Assembly: GCA_045613585.1 (NCBI GenBank) | Contig: JAZLBG010000019.1 | Span: forward strand, 1-5,693 | DNA length: 5,693 nucleotides | From: Fimenecus sp045613585 | GTDB taxonomy: Bacteria > Bacillota > Clostridia > Oscillospirales > Acutalibacteraceae | Direction: 5' to 3' | Shown: piece by piece, positions 5,687-5,693 of the stretch | Position numbering within the stretch: position 1 is the first letter of the stretch | How the letters are laid out: the number at the start of each line of letters is the position of its first letter | Notes under the pieces: generated by a model | Seen by the model: only the letters and a program-made list of their open reading frames with translations | What the model was told of the DNA's origin: nothing | The model's database searches: none | Made by a program: the position numbers and the translations under genes

Positions 5687-5693
5687 TTTTATA

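Overview
The window looks like a chromosomal segment of a low-G+C Gram-positive bacterium, most likely an anaerobic Clostridia member of the gut or rumen type (Ruminococcus/Oscillospiraceae-like). Three things point that way: strong AGGAGG-type ribosome binding sites with A/T-rich intergenic DNA; a tRNA-sensing T-box leader, which is typical of Firmicutes; and a secreted protein with leucine-rich repeats and dockerin-like calcium-binding modules. The genus cannot be fixed from the sequence alone.

Layout, left to right. Positions 1-242 hold no gene. They contain an imperfect hairpin followed by a T-rich run, a degenerate 7-bp tandem repeat, and a good sigma-A-type promoter (TTGAAA, 17 bp, TAAAAT with an extended -10) just before the first gene. 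Positions 243-1640 (+) encode a 465-residue exported protein: signal peptide, BspA-like leucine-rich repeats, then two back-to-back dockerin-like modules with four calcium loops. A strong hairpin at 1644-1670 serves as terminator between this gene and the convergent gene at 1662-2492 (-), a Cof-type HAD-superfamily hydrolase. A 106-bp gap (2493-2598) holds a 73-bp palindromic element that looks like a small interspersed repeat. Positions 2599-3672 (-) are leuB (3-isopropylmalate dehydrogenase) and 3674-5380 (-) are leuA (2-isopropylmalate synthase, long yeast/actinobacterial-type form). Positions about 5399-5676 (-) form the T-box leader of the leu genes, with a -10 hexamer at the right edge.

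How it works together. The minus strand carries leader, leuA, leuB and possibly the HAD gene. LeuA makes 2-isopropylmalate from 2-oxoisovalerate and acetyl-CoA. LeuB oxidises 3-isopropylmalate. The isomerase LeuCD that links the two is not in the window. The leader reads as a leucine sensor: a CUC codon lies in the predicted specifier loop, and the UGGU bulge matches the A discriminator base of tRNA-Leu. Uncharged tRNA-Leu should favour the antiterminator at 5430-5466 over the terminator at 5399-5436. The plus-strand surface protein is a separate transcription unit unrelated to leucine synthesis.

Nothing here amounts to a clearly new biological system. The points most worth a second look are the doubled dockerin, the insertion within its repeat domain, the leuAB arrangement with a HAD gene downstream, and the small repeat elements.
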